DNA of 64,000 nucleotides from Gigaspora rosea (Eukaryota > Glomeromycota > Glomeromycetes > Diversisporales > Gigasporaceae), in contig QKWP01000100.1 of NCBI GenBank assembly GCA_003550325.1, positions 31,227 through 95,226 on the forward strand. Reading direction: 5' to 3'. The first letter of the stretch is position 1, and each line of letters begins with the position of its first letter. Shown one piece after another: positions 34,884 through 46,575 of this stretch. Under the pieces are notes generated by a model, which made no database searches, was not told the origin of the DNA, and saw only the letters and a program-made list of their open reading frames with translations. Position numbers and translations under genes: made by a program.

Positions 34884-35074
34884 AATTTACTTATAAAAAT
34901 TAATTTTTTATATATAGCAACAATTGCGATTGATTAAAAAATATTTGATATAGTCACATTATTTTATTTATTATTATTAAAGTGATTATATAAAGTTTAT
35001 TGTTTATAGTCACTCCTTGTTATAATCACCTGATTTCTGTATCCCAAACCAGTGACTATATCGAGGTGCGACTA

Positions 35075-35356
35075 TAATAGCTTTATTTATTCAACTTAAT
35101 ATTTTAAATTAAAAATTAACATAAATATAGAAGCAATTCTGCAATTCTGTTTTATTAAATAGCAGAAAAGTCTCAGAAAATTGTTAGATAGTAAATTTAG
35201 TAAATTAAATTGACTTTTAAAATAGCTAATTTATATTATATTACATAGCTAATAGGCTTAATAAAATTTATGAAGCTATAAAGATTTTTATTTTAAAAAT
35301 AGAGTTAATAAAAATATGTTTAGAGCCTTATATATCTAAATAATATAATTAAACAG
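35075..35356. other. AT-rich spacer
   Basis: Nothing recognised. Confidence 0.4.
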
Positions 35357-35458
35357 AATCCTGAAATATATATAGATAGATCAGGTTTATTATAAAATTA
35401 CTAAAAATAAAAGATCTGTAGAAAAACTATCAAAAATAAGCAAAATTACTATAAATAG

Positions 35459-35741
35459 GGGACGTCTAAAGCGGAGACAACTCATATTTAATAATTTTTT
35501 CAATTAACTTTAGGGTTAGAGTCATCCTATATTAGGGTTAGATTAGGTTTTAAATAAATATATATAAGCAAAATTGCCTTCCCAACATTTTTGATTAATA
35601 CATTGAGGTAGGTTTAAACTGCCGTTTTTTGTATTTTTCAAGGTTTTCGCTTCTCTTTCATTTTGCTTCGCCAAAGATCATCAAATTCTATAATTTGATT
35701 GGCGGTTGATCACATGATTTGTTTCCACTTTAGATGATCCC
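35459..35741. mobile_element. MITE with 9-bp target duplication, inside an outer inverted repeat
   Basis: The TIR GGGACGTCTAAAGCGGAGAC is paired with (reverse complement of the right end) GGGATCATCTAAAGTGGAAA. TATAAATAG flanks both ends exactly (35450-35458, 35742-35750), suggesting a Mutator-like mover. The centre has TTAGGGTTAGAGTC and TTAGGGTTAGATTAGG. It sits inside a wider inverted repeat at 35357-35800 (ATCCTGAAATATATATAGAT and mirror). Confidence 0.85.
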
Positions 35742-35929
35742 TATAAATAGCAAAGATTTGCAAACTAATATATGATCTATCTATATATATTTCAGGATCC
35801 TAATCAAATACCCTCAATGCATCTATGAATCTTGTTTTATAACTGGGCCAGGGTGTAGTATGTTTATTCTGTAGCATGTGATATAGATTAGTGATAATTT
35901 ATAATTTTGTCACTTTTTTGTATCATCTT

Positions 35930-36830
35930 TTAAACTTTAAACGAAGATTTCTCTATACCTACTAAGCCAAATTTGATAAACTTTTTTTATTTGAATTCTA
36001 CAAATATATAGAATTAAAATAAAAAAATTAACAAATTTGGCTTGGTAGTTATTGAGATTCTTTTACTCAAAGCCTTAAAAAAAATTCAAAATGTCTATCA
36101 AGATAGAAGCTGTACTAAAACTTTTTTCAAACTTTGAACAAAGGTATCTCGATAGCTACCAAGTCAATTTGGTAAACTCTTTGTTATTTAGATTCTATAG
36201 ATCTGTAGAATTTAAATAAAAAAGAGTTTACCGAATTTGGCTTAGTGGCTATTGAAATATCTTTGTTCAAAGTTTGAAAATTTATAGCACAGCTTCTATC
36301 TTGATAGACATTTTGAGTTTTTATTAAAACTTTGAGCAAAGGTATCTCGATAACTACAAAGCCAAATTTGATAAAATTTTTTATTTGAATTCTACAGATT
36401 GGTAGGATTTGAATAAAAAAAATATGTTGAATTTGGCTTTGTAGTGTTGCTTAGAGTTTAAAAAAAATTAGCAAGCTTCTATTTTGATAGATGTTTAAAT
36501 TTCTTAAGACTTTGAATAAAGGTATCTTGACAACCACCAAGTCAAATTCAATGTATTTTTTTTATTTGAATCCTATTAATCTGTAGAATTCAAATAAAAA
36601 AAGTTCATTGAATCTGGTTTGGTGGTTATTGAGATACCTTCATTCAAGTTTAAAAAAAATTTTGGCACAACTTAAATTTTAATAAATATTTTGATTTATG
36701 ACTTTGAGCAAAAGTAACTTGATAACCACCAAACCAAATTTGATGAACTTTTTTTTATTTAAATCTGCAAATTTCATAGAATTTAAATAAAAAAATTCAT
36801 CAAATTTGGCTTAGTGTTCCATATCAGGGC
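35930..36830. repeat. Palindromic subterminal array, left arm
   Basis: About five units of ~200 bp. Each has ACTTTGAGCAAAGGTATCTC, ACCAAGCCAAATTTG, then TTTTTTATTTGAATTCTACA, followed by the mirror image. Units are separated by a spacer with CACAGCTTCTATCTTGATAG then ACATTTTGAG. Each unit can fold on itself. Confidence 0.85.
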
Positions 36831-37319
36831 CAGAGCATAGGACATCATTTTTGTAGCACTAATATAATCAGTGATAATCATTTAAAAAACCTTTGTAAAA
36901 CACTTTGATCGAACTCTTTCTAATTTTTTTTATCAAAGATCCTTTACTACTGTATTATAAAATTTTGATTTTTAACTTGTAGAAATCCTTATCAAGTTTT
37001 TTTTATATTGAAAACTTTTATCAGATATTGAATTACTTATATTTTTTCAGAATCAATCTTTTTTTTTTTAAAAAAACCAAATTTTTTTTATTAATACTTT
37101 ATACTTATTCGATAATCTAAAAGTACTAATTAAAAATAAATATAACAGCTAACTAAATTTCTAAAATACTAGGTCAAAACCAAATTATTTTATATTTATT
37201 TTTTTGGGTAACTGCTGGAGACAAGTTGAGAAAAAATAAAAGGATTACACTAAGAATTTTATAAGAAAAATAGTAATTCAAAACCTTTGATTTTGTGAAC
37301 TAAAAAAATATCAATTTTA

Positions 37320-40300
37320 TATAAACATAGTCCATGGCTTCACTTTTTAGGTCTTACTGCATTTTGAATTATGCTATGATGATTTTATATCATTAATGAT
37401 AGTGAACATTCAACTCATATTTTCAACTATATTTTTAACATATCGTATATTATTAATAGATACTTTTTTTCTAAAATAACTTGCTAAATGCTCTAATTTA
37501 GCTACTTAGTTTCCATATGTTGATAGATCTCAGGGTTGACTATTATACTATCAACATTAGCACTAAAAGCTGTGCTAAATTGTACTTGCAAACTAAAATC
37601 TGGGATAAGTAATATATCATCTAGCTTACTACCATTCCAAATAAGAAATAGATAATCTATTCATTGTTTAAAATTCTTATATATAAGTCTAATTTCTGAA
37701 TTTTGTAATGTTGCCTTTTCAATTATATAATGAACTAGGTGCTTGCAAATAAGAAATAAGTTAAAAAGAAATGAAGATCAACTGTATACTCAACAAGTCA
37801 AATAGTCAAATCAATCTTATAATGTTTGTTTGCATTATCAGTAATAGGTCTTGCAGCAAGTTGATTCTAGCTTTTTTTGAATTTATCAAACCATTTCGGT
37901 ATGACTTGACCAAGCTGTATTTGTTAAAAATGATCTATTTGATCAGATATTATATTTGTTTTCCAAATAGTATTGTTGTATGAGTTGAACATACCGAAAG
38001 ACACTATTGTAACATTTTATACTATAAAGACCATAAGTATGCCCATAATATAAGTTTTTTTTATACAAAATTCATATAATTCACATACTGCATTTTCTCG
38101 AATTTCTGTAGGTGTTAATAATTGACCATTAGCATTTATTAGAACATATTAAAATGTTTTTTAACAAGATTTATAATATCTTTTCATAGGTTTTCTAAAC
38201 ATACAATATAATATTCTTGCTCAGAACATGTTAAATCTGGTTTGAAATTTGGATTAATAAAGTTAAACTCAGTAGTAGCTTCTTCAGATTAATATTTGAT
38301 ATGTTGCATTCTTTTGCAGCTTCTTAACTTCTCTGTTATTGCACACTTAATATGCCATTGAAATAGTTATATATGTGCATTTGGCCATGCCTCAATTGCT
38401 GACTTATCTCAGCAAAATTTTTATCAGTATAAAAATAACCAGGATTTAACCCATAGCTCTAAACAGAATTAAAAAAGTATTTGTTTGCAAGTAATCTTGT
38501 AATTCTTTTTATAGTATTTAAAATTAAATAAGATAATGAAAATCCTGCACTATCAATATTACCAATAAAACCATATAGTTCAAATTGACCTTTTGCAGTT
38601 TTATAAGTCACATCACAATAAACTTTAAATATTTTTAAACAGAGAAGTTATAAAACCAATTGCAGTTACTTTATCTATTATTATTTTGAAACAAAGCTTG
38701 CAGTCAGTAGTATTATTTCTAAAGAAGTTAAGTACTGAAATAACATGATCTTTATCTTGTTTATATAAATCTTGTGTAAGTACTAACTACTAGTAATGAA
38801 TTTGTTTTGCAGTTATATTAAAATATCAAATTTATTATGAAGAATTGCTCAAATTTGTACTGAATCCAAATAAAGATTTGCTTGAATTGCTTGTTTAACT
38901 TCTTCTGATACTATATTGTTTTCTGGTTTTTTATGAAAATATTATAATAAAGTTTTATTGTTGCTTTCATTGCAGAAACATTAACATAAATAATTAGTTT
39001 ACTATAATAGTCAAACTTTTTAATACTTTTTATTTATATTCTCGCTCAATTTATAAAATTGAAAATATGCAAAATAGTATGTAGCAACATTATCTAACTG
39101 AGTTGATTTACAAGGTAATGTTGTAGCAGTCCAGGCATAATCTTTTTTTTCAATTTTGTCAATAATTATTCTTACTATCAATTTAGAATCATTAAATATT
39201 GCTATTAAAAAATATCATTATTAAGATTCAAATGGGTGTGGCGACTTAGAGAAGTTGGTAAGTTGTCACCCCCAAAGTGGCAGGTCTAGGGTTCAAATCC
39301 CACTGACGACGCTTTGAAAAAATAGACCTGTGTTCCGGTAACTGTTTCCTGCTGATCGGTTGGGTACATTACATGTAGTCCTTGGTTACCATCTCGAATG
39401 GGAGCTTTCGGGCGAAGTTGTATTCTGTGACACAGACAAATCCAAGAAACCGGGAAAACAGAAACCCATTTAGCAAGACCCAAGTAATAAGGCAGCAAAG
39501 ATCTTTGACGGTGCTACCAAAACCGGAATATTGGACCAAAGCTGAAGTACCAGACGTTGTCCTTGGGAACAAGGTCTACCAACCTGGCCGCTGGAGTCAC
39601 ACCAGAGGAAAAGGACCCATGTTGAGGAATTGGGGACCAAGGGGAGAAAAACCATAATGGTACCTAATGTCGGGTAGATCAACCCTTCCAGGCCAACTGG
39701 ATTGGAAGTCTGGGAAATCGGAGAAGGACCGGTAGAAAAGTGATAGTGGGTACCGGGGTTGGAGTGAACCCTATAAGGGCAGAAGTAGGTAATGGTAGCA
39801 GTTGGGTATTCCCGACTGCAAGTTGTTCACCTCGGTGAATGCGTAAGTTACCAAAGTGTAGGTATTACCTGGGTGGGACAGTGACTGCTCTACCAAGTTT
39901 TTTGCTGAGGATACAGAATTAAAATAGGTCCTAAGGACGACAGATAAGCATCTGGACCTGGCTGACTGACTGCTTATGTAACGGGCCTGTTCCAGTGATA
40001 CAGGATGGGTTGGCAGGAGGAGCAGGGATCAGAGGGTTTAAATAGGCGATCCCCTAGTCAGGTTGCAGGTATGGCAGCTAGTGTGGAACCCGCGGGGTAA
40101 CCTTCGGGCAGACTACTTAAATTAGATGACCAAAAGTTGTAAGTGTGGCTAGTTGTATCCTTGTTAATGTAACAAATGCAGGTGGCCCTTAGTGGGACAC
40201 TGATCCAAATATCCTGAATAAAAAATTCCTCAGTCCCAAGGCGGACACTTTAAAAAAAAAAAAAATTATTAAGATTCAAATGTATCTTAACTGAAATTCT

Positions 40301-40527
40301 ATTATTATTTTTAGTATTAGAAATTAGTTTAGCTATATAATTACTAAGAGCTTGTAGTACAATTGATTCTATTGTAGTAGTTGTAATAATATTACTATCT
40401 AAATTTTTTTTTGTAGCTCTTTTTCTGCTCTAGAAATAAGATATGCAGCACATATTTAATAGGTTTTTCATTTATAAAAGAAAGCTTCTGGTTGAAGGTT
40501 ATTATTGCAAAAGTTACATTTAACCAT
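37320..40527 (-). pseudogene. Decayed MULE transposase, interrupted by a SINE
   Basis: A start-like ATG at 40527 gives MVKCNFCNNNLQPEAFFYK, a Cys-containing head. After the SINE (39235-40264), minus-strand pieces read NFFRNNTTDCKLCFK (near 38745) and CDVTYKTAKGQFELYGFIGN (near 38615). Then come GLNPGYFYTDKNFAE (near 38435) and EAWPNAHI followed by FQWHIKCAITEKLRSCKRMQ (near 38390-38310). The order D-x-TYKT, TDK, AWP-A, WH-I matches the DDE core of MULE transposases. Frame changes and stops are numerous, for example a TAA between HI and LFQWHI. The gene is dead, but it identifies the element. Confidence 0.8.
39235..40264 (+). mobile_element. Long tRNA-headed SINE, copy 1 (full length)
   Basis: An 18-bp direct repeat, ATTATTAAGATTCAAATG, lies at 39217-39234 and 40265-40282, and a poly-A tail precedes the right copy. 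The head GGGTGTGGCGACTTAGAGAA then GTTGG is box-A-like and GGGTTCAAATCCC is a box B in a tRNA-like T arm. The body is about 950 bp, GC-richer than its surroundings, with no convincing protein (longest frame 91 codons, not shared in frame with copy 2). Target-primed retroposition is clear. A SINE of 1 kb is unusually long, and a LINE-derived 3' part is possible. Confidence 0.9.
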
Positions 40528-41561
40528 TTTGACAAAAAATAATTTAGATCAAGAAAGGTATTTGTTTAAATAATTTATTAGAAAATTGAATTCTGATAAA
40601 AATTTGAGGTAAAAGATGCTGTTTAAATAGTTTTTTATTTTTATCTAATTTTTACAGATGTCTTTCTTTTCTTTCAGATCTTTAATAGGCAATTATTTTA
40701 GCTATTAGATAACTATATACTATGTTTTAGCCTTATTTGAAAGCATGCATATATACTGTAGTAAAATGAATTAATTAGAATTTTAAGGGCAAAAATCTGG
40801 CTGGCATCACAAGACAAACAACCACCAACCACCAAGAAGAAAAAAAACATCTTATAATATATCAAATATAAGAAGTGGTATAATTTGGCAAGGTTAAGGC
40901 TATCAGGTATAAAATAAATTATAAATAAGAGACAAGGAAACCAAGATCAGTTTATCTTTATTTAGAACAAGATCTAATTAAAACTAATATACAGTAGAAT
41001 AGTAAATTACATGTTCTTTTTATACTATTCTACTTCTAATAGGATTCCTAAATTTTTATCTTCTATCCCACAATTTTTCTTATTCAAATGTTAGAATCAC
41101 ACCATTTTGAATATTTATTTGATCTTGCATTTAATTTTTTTTCTGATTAAGCCAATTTTATTCAATCAATGGCCTGTGCGCAAGAACTAGTTTTTAAAGG
41201 GTAATTAGTAAATAATCATGGTACCTTTATAGTAACTTTGGCAAAACAACATCACATATTTCTGACTGATCTAACTCTGCTGCTAACAATATGTAAGTTT
41301 TATAATTAACAAATATTTTTTTAGGATAATCAAATAAAGGTCAATGGGAGTTCAGCTGGTAGCTATAATTTATGCATACTTTGAGATACTTAATTAATAT
41401 GTAAAGCATTAACCTAAATAGTATTCGAAATAGAGCTCAAGTATTGAAATGTAATTTGAGTTATTTTTAGATTATAGTATCGAAAAATTTGGTGAATATA
41501 ATAAAAAAATAAATATTAAACATGTTAGTGTGCTGATAACAAATGAAAATACTTGATATTA
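40528..41561. other. Interior of the Mutator-like element, no gene
   Basis: AT-rich DNA upstream of the transposase remnant. It contains no other recognisable feature. Confidence 0.4.
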
Positions 41562-42082
41562 GGGGCATCTATAAATAACATTATACAAGAAGAGTTGGAT
41601 GAACGATAACGTTTTTTCAATAAGTAGAGGGTCAAAAAATATAATATAATTTTTTTAGAAAAAATTGTCTAAAAATTGAACCAGTTGTCCAAATTTGATA
41701 ATTTTGATACCATTCGATTCGTCTCGGTGAGAAGAGTCGAATGGTACCAATTTCATTTCATTTAGATCACTGGATCAAGAGTTATTGGCCAAATACTATT
41801 GGTTATTATGTTTTCTTATAAAATTACTATAAAATCAATAGTTTTTTGTGAATAACTATTGATCAGCGATCCAAATAAAATGATTTTGGTATCATTGGAT
41901 TCGTCTCACTGAGACGAATCGAATAGTATCTAAATCATCTAAATCAGATTACTGTATCACAATATATTCAAGTTTTGTAAAATTTCATATATAAACATAT
42001 GGATTTTGAAAATTTTTTTATATAGTAGAGGGGGTCAAGCACTACTATGAGGGGGTATATAACGTTATTTATGGATGCTTCC
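41562..42082. mobile_element. MITE with TTA target site (PIF/Harbinger-like)
   Basis: GGGGCATCTATAAATAACAT on the left and (inverted right end) GGAAGCATCCATAAATAACG form the TIR. TTA lies on both sides (41559-41561, 42083-42085). The interior is palindromic around CATTCGATTCGTCTC and GAGACGAATCGAATAG. Confidence 0.75.
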
Positions 42083-42439
42083 TTAATGATGTTTTGATAA
42101 GCTAATATTAAAAAAATAGTTTAGAACAAATAATTTGTTAAATTTTCTTTAATAAATTAGATATCCTGTAATTTATTTATCTTAATACAAATTTGATTAA
42201 TTAAAAATAGTTGCAGTTTAACTTCCTGAAATTAATTTTACTAAAATACCATTTTATTGAAGTCATAACATGGATATCCAATTTTACTAACAATATATTT
42301 TGAATATTATAAAATATTTTCGGTAAAAAGGCTTCAGAAAAAAAATTCTTGTCAAGAGATTAGGAGTTCAGAGAAAGGGTTTTGTTAGTAAAAAGTTTGT
42401 TTATATTGTCTTGTCAGAAAAGGAAATATCAGAATTATT

Positions 42440-43235
42440 GGATTAGAGAAATAGTATTTTGGGAAGGTATCAAGATACCTTTGCTTAAAGTTATAAAACT
42501 CAAAACATCTATTAAAATATTAAGTTGTGCCAAAAATTTTTTTCAAACCTTAAAGAAAGTTTCTCAAAAATTACCAAGCCAGATTAATAGAATTCAAATA
42601 AAAAAAATTTATCAAATTTGACTTGGTTGTTGTCAAGATACCTTTGCTTAATGTTTTAAAAAACTCAACCTGTCTATTAAAATAAAAGCTGTACCAATTT
42701 TTTTTTATACCCTTTGAATGACAACTACAAAACCAAATTCAACAATTTTTTTTTATTTGAATCCTACTAATCTATAGAATTCAACTAAAAATTTTATCAA
42801 ATTTGGCTTGGTAGTTATCAAGACACCTTTGCTCAAAGTCTTAATAAAAACTCAAAACATCTATTAAGATAGAAGTTGCACTATAAATTTTCAACCTTTG
42901 AATGTAAGTATTTTGATAGCCACAAAGCCTAATTCAGTAAGCTCTTTTTATTTAAATTTTACAGATTTATAGAATCTAAATAAAAAAGAGTTTACTATAT
43001 TTGGCTTGGTAGCTATTGAGATGCCTTTGTTCAAAGTTTGAAAAAAGTTTTGGCACAGCTTTTATCTTGATAGACATTTTGAGTTTTTTTTAAGACTTTG
43101 AGCAAAGTAATCTCAATAACCACCAAGCCAAATTCAATAATTCTTTTTATTTTAATTTTGCATATTTGTAGAATTCAAATAAAAAAAAGTTTATTGAATT
43201 TGGCTTAGTGTGTATAGAAAAACCTTTGCACAAAG
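42440..43235. repeat. Palindromic subterminal array, right arm
   Basis: Same subunits as 35930-36830, four to five copies, more eroded at the inner end. The 79-codon frame at 42382-42621 lies in it and is not a gene. Confidence 0.8.
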
Positions 43236-43437
43236 TTTAAAAGATGATATACAAAAAAGTGACAAAATTATAAATTATCACTAATATATATCATGTGCTG
43301 CAGAAAAAACATACTATGCCTGACCCAGTTGTAAAAAGGTACTATTTGGAACAGTTTCAATATTTTATTGCACATATTTACTTATTAAATTAATCTATTT
43401 ATCTAGATCTATTGTCACATTGCAATTATTAATGGCA

Positions 43438-44406
43438 TGGGCCGGTGCAAAAAGATTTGCCCTCAAAACATTTCATAATTTTGACAATCAGGATAAGTTT
43501 TTTTATTCTTGATTAATTATTAAAAATTTTTTAGTATCAAATAAAATAGGTTTTAATCTAACTTATTATATTATTTTTATTGTCTTAATATTGTTTTATT
43601 TTAATAATTAAGTATATACAATTCACTGTATTTGAAAAAAAAGAAAAAAAATTTTAAAAAAAATATTTTAAATAATTTTGCAACCAATATGCAGTTGTAT
43701 GAGCTTGTACTATGCAAGTGCATTAATGTATATATGATAAAGGTATAGTTAAAATTTGAGCAAAATTGAATCACTGGTTGTGAAGAAATTTAGCTTTAAA
43801 GCATGATAATTTGATCTTTTTACTATATATGTGTATATATAAATTACTATAGTAAATTATATAGTAAATATTTTTTAAAAAAAGTTACTATTAATAAATT
43901 TTTTTATTTTATCAATAAAATAATCAAAATAATTTTATTTTTATCAATCTGGTAACCTAATAATTATATTAAATTAAGGGTAGGGTGAATGTAGATCATT
44001 TTTAATAGTGATCATATTGTGATCATATGAAATCAGGTGATCGACCAATCACAATTGTAAACAACATAGATCATTTTTGTGTAACTAAGGAAAATTTGAG
44101 CTGACTTAGGAAAACTTTACGACATATAGAAGTATAATTTTTTCAAATACTATATTTATAAAATTTTACTATTATAAAAAAAGTATTTTGTACTACATAT
44201 TATAAAATTTTTGTCTAAATTAATAACAACCGTAAAAAGTTTATTTGTAGCACATTTTTATTTTCTATATAAATCTCATTGTACTACTAAAATCATATGA
44301 TAAATGATCTACGTTCACCCTACCCTTAAAAAAATTAAAAATTAATTTGTACAAAAAATATTTTAATCAAAGCTATTTGAGGCACAAATCTTTTTGCACC
44401 AGCCTA
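43438..44406. mobile_element. GGGCCGGTGC Tc1/mariner-like element, non-coding copy
   Basis: The left end TGGGCCGGTGCAAAAAGATT and the inverted right end TAGGCTGGTGCAAAAAGATT match the family at 4446-5414. It is 969 bp long, as is that element, but here 348 bp are a later insertion. No transposase remains. Confidence 0.8.
43978..44325. mobile_element. MITE with TTAA target site, nested
   Basis: TIRs GGGTAGGGTGAAYGTAGATC then ATTT at both ends; TTAA at 43974-43977 and 44326-44329. Piggybac-type target, no frame. Confidence 0.88.
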
Positions 44407-44564
44407 TAATATTCATTTTAGTTGATTAAAGATTATTAAGCTATTTGAGTTTGTTAAACTTCATGTTGATTCAGTGGATAAGTATAAAAATTATTTATAT
44501 AAGATATTTAAGTTTATTTAATAATTTAATTTTGGAGTTTAAAAATTATTGGTTAATCAGTATA

Positions 44565-44906
44565 CAGTCAAACCTCTATAAATGCAACTTGTAGGGACAA
44601 GTTTACAATATGCATTTAGGGAGGTTTGTATTTAAAAAGAGCCAATTAATTTGCAGCTTTAAAATTAGATCATCAAGTTTGTATAACTTTTACAAACAAC
44701 TATATAACCTATCTTAAATACTAAAATTTGATTGGCTACATGCATTTAGGAAGATTAGTATAATATAAAATGTTATTTAAGAGAACATGCATTTACAGAA
44801 TATAGAACATGCATTTAGTACTAATAAAATCTTACAGAAAAGAAAAAAATGTGCATCTAAAGAGGGGATTGTATTTATGGAGGTTGCATTTATGGAGGTC
44901 CGACTG
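44565..44906. mobile_element. CAGTCAAACCTC MITE (pogo-like)
   Basis: CAGTCAAACCTCTATAAATG then CAA on the left; TTGCATTTATGGAGGTCCGA then CTG on the right; TA on both sides. Internal TGCATTTA words recur, as in the related elements near 23.7 and 27.6 kb. Confidence 0.88.
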
Positions 44907-45215
44907 TATTTAAATTATTAGATCATAAACTAGTATTATTATAATTAGAAGCTCATGGGTTTGTGATATGAAATTTGAATTTTACATGTTATTTAATTAT
45001 AGTAATTTAATAAAGAAATAAATCTATATTTATTCTTTGGTCTGTCAAATGTCCTAGATTTATTTATTTATTTATTTATATTGATCATGTAGTGACTCAA
45101 TTTATAATATGTTTAATTAGATAAAACTTGATTAATAAGTAGAGCAGAATATCTGATATGTCAATAACAAATTTAAGTTGTGTATTCAAGTTTATTTATT
45201 AAAATTAGGAGTTAT
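44907..45215. other. AT-rich spacer
   Basis: A short (ATTT)n tract at 45058-45080. No gene is seen. Confidence 0.45.
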
Positions 45216-46530
45216 CTATGTGCCACCCTGGGTGGTAAATTATTTTTGCCACCCTAGTGATCATCCAATCAAATCTCATTAAAAATATAATTTTTTTATT
45301 ATTAAAAAATGCAATTTTTTATTATTAAAAATACAATTTTTTATTATTAAAATACAATTTTTTTATTTAAAAAAAATGCGTTACATAAAAAAAAAAGAAA
45401 AAACTTCACGTAACAAAAAAAATACTTCGTGTAACAAAAGAAAAAAGTTTTATGAACATCATTGCGTAACGAAGCCACCAAATCCACTACAACAAGGGCG
45501 GCGAAGAATCGGTCCATCCACTGCAACAAGGATGGTGAAAAAACAGGAAATGGAAGACGAAAATGACGAATAATTCTTGGAAGAACTACTGAAAAACGAT
45601 GAGAAAAGACCCAAAAACCTCCAGTAATGACGGCTCCAACGACGAAATCACACCCAGAAGAAAGAAAAGTGGTAGTGTATATATATATATAAAACCCCCC
45701 CCCGACCCAAGAAGAAATACTTACCCAAAACCTCCAGTAATGACGGCTCCAACGATGAAATCACACCAAGAAGAAAGAAAAGCGGCAGTAAATATATATA
45801 TATATAATAAAAAAAACTGACCCAAGAGAAATACTTACCCAAAACCTCCAGTAATAACGGCTCCAACAGCAAAATCACACCTGGAAGAAAGAGAAGCAGC
45901 AGTAAATATATGAAAAAAAACCCCGACGCCAGATGAAATACTTACCCGAAACCTCTAGTTCCAACGGCGAAATCACACCCGGAGGAAGAGAAGCAACCGT
46001 AAATATATAAGGAAAAAAAAGACCCCCAAGACTGATTCCAATAACTCCAGTAACGACAGCTCCAACAGCGAAATCACATCCGGAAGAAAGAGAAGCAGTA
46101 AATATATAAGAAAAAAAAACCAACTCCAAGATGAAAAACTTACCCAGAATCTCCTAATGACGGCTCCAACGGTGAAATCACACCCGGAAGAAAGAGAAGC
46201 AACTGCAAATATATAAGGAAAAAAAAGACCCCAAAATGAAGAAAACGGTGATTCCAAAATGACAGTGAAATCACACCTGGAAGAAAGAGAAGAAGTAAAT
46301 ACATAAGAAAAAAAAACCCCCAACTCCAAGACGAAAAACTTACCTGGAATCTCCTAACGACAGCTCCAACGGTGAAATCACACCCGAAAGAAAGAGAAGC
46401 AGCAGAAATATATAAGAAAAAAAAAACAAAGCAAATCTAATCTAAAAAAAAACAATAAAAACTTATCTGATTGGCTGATCTTTTGGTAGGGGTGGTAAAA
46501 AACTTAGATCCCACCCGGGGTGGCACATAG
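45216..46530. mobile_element. TIR element carrying a minisatellite
   Basis: CTATGTGCCACCCTGGGTGG on the left pairs with the inverted right end CTATGTGCCACCCCGGGTGG. A second matching block further in (CCACCCTA, TGATCATCCAATCA against TGATTGGCTGATC, TAGGGGTGG) shows the TIR is about 70 bp. The interior is dominated by a ~105-bp array. No transposase and no clear target duplication. Confidence 0.8.
45600..46430. repeat. ~105-bp minisatellite, about eight units
   Basis: Units start near 45607, 45722, 45838, 45942, 46030, 46142, 46240 and 46342. Each holds CTCCAGTAATGACGGCTCCA then ACG-CGAAATCACACC, then GGAAGAAAGAGAAGCAGC and an A/TA-rich link. On the minus strand several units carry GGTAAGTATTTC, a perfect splice-donor look-alike. 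Open frames on the minus strand are repeats of the same peptide. Confidence 0.85.
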
Positions 46531-46575
46531 AATTTTCCTTAAAATTAAATTATTTACAATTTTTTTTTAATTTGA

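Larger units (their letters stand above)
33055..35074. mobile_element. 2-kb CAGTCGCACCTCGATATAGTC element (pogo-like)
   Basis: The left TIR CAGTCGCACCTCGATATAGT and the right TIR ACTATATCGAGGTGCGACTA match almost perfectly, with TA outside both. TATAGTCACA words are repeated near both ends (33070-33180 and 34950-35040). No transposase is recognised. The interior contains a MITE (33800-34083), a strong hairpin (34536-34627) and a palindromic MITE (34637-34883). Confidence 0.85.
35835..43336 (-). mobile_element. 7.5-kb Mutator-like element with foldback ends
   Basis: The left tip TTTATAACTGGGCCAGG and the inverted right tip TTTACAACTGGGTCAGG continue as inverted repeats through TAGTATGTTT, TTAGTGATAATTTATAAT and TTTGTCACTTTTTTGTAT. 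Both ends then carry arrays of palindromic subunits (35930-36830, 42440-43235), so each TIR is about 1 kb. The interior holds a decayed MULE transposase on the minus strand, split by a SINE, plus a Harbinger-like MITE. No target duplication could be found. Confidence 0.85.

Noticed and set aside
39235-39310. Functional tRNA gene
   Set aside because: Box B is good, but the stems do not close cleanly and the sequence continues into a 1-kb poly-A-tailed body with target duplication: a SINE head.
45648-46329. Overlapping minus-strand hydrophobic frames
   Set aside because: They follow the ~105-bp array unit by unit and shift frame between units.
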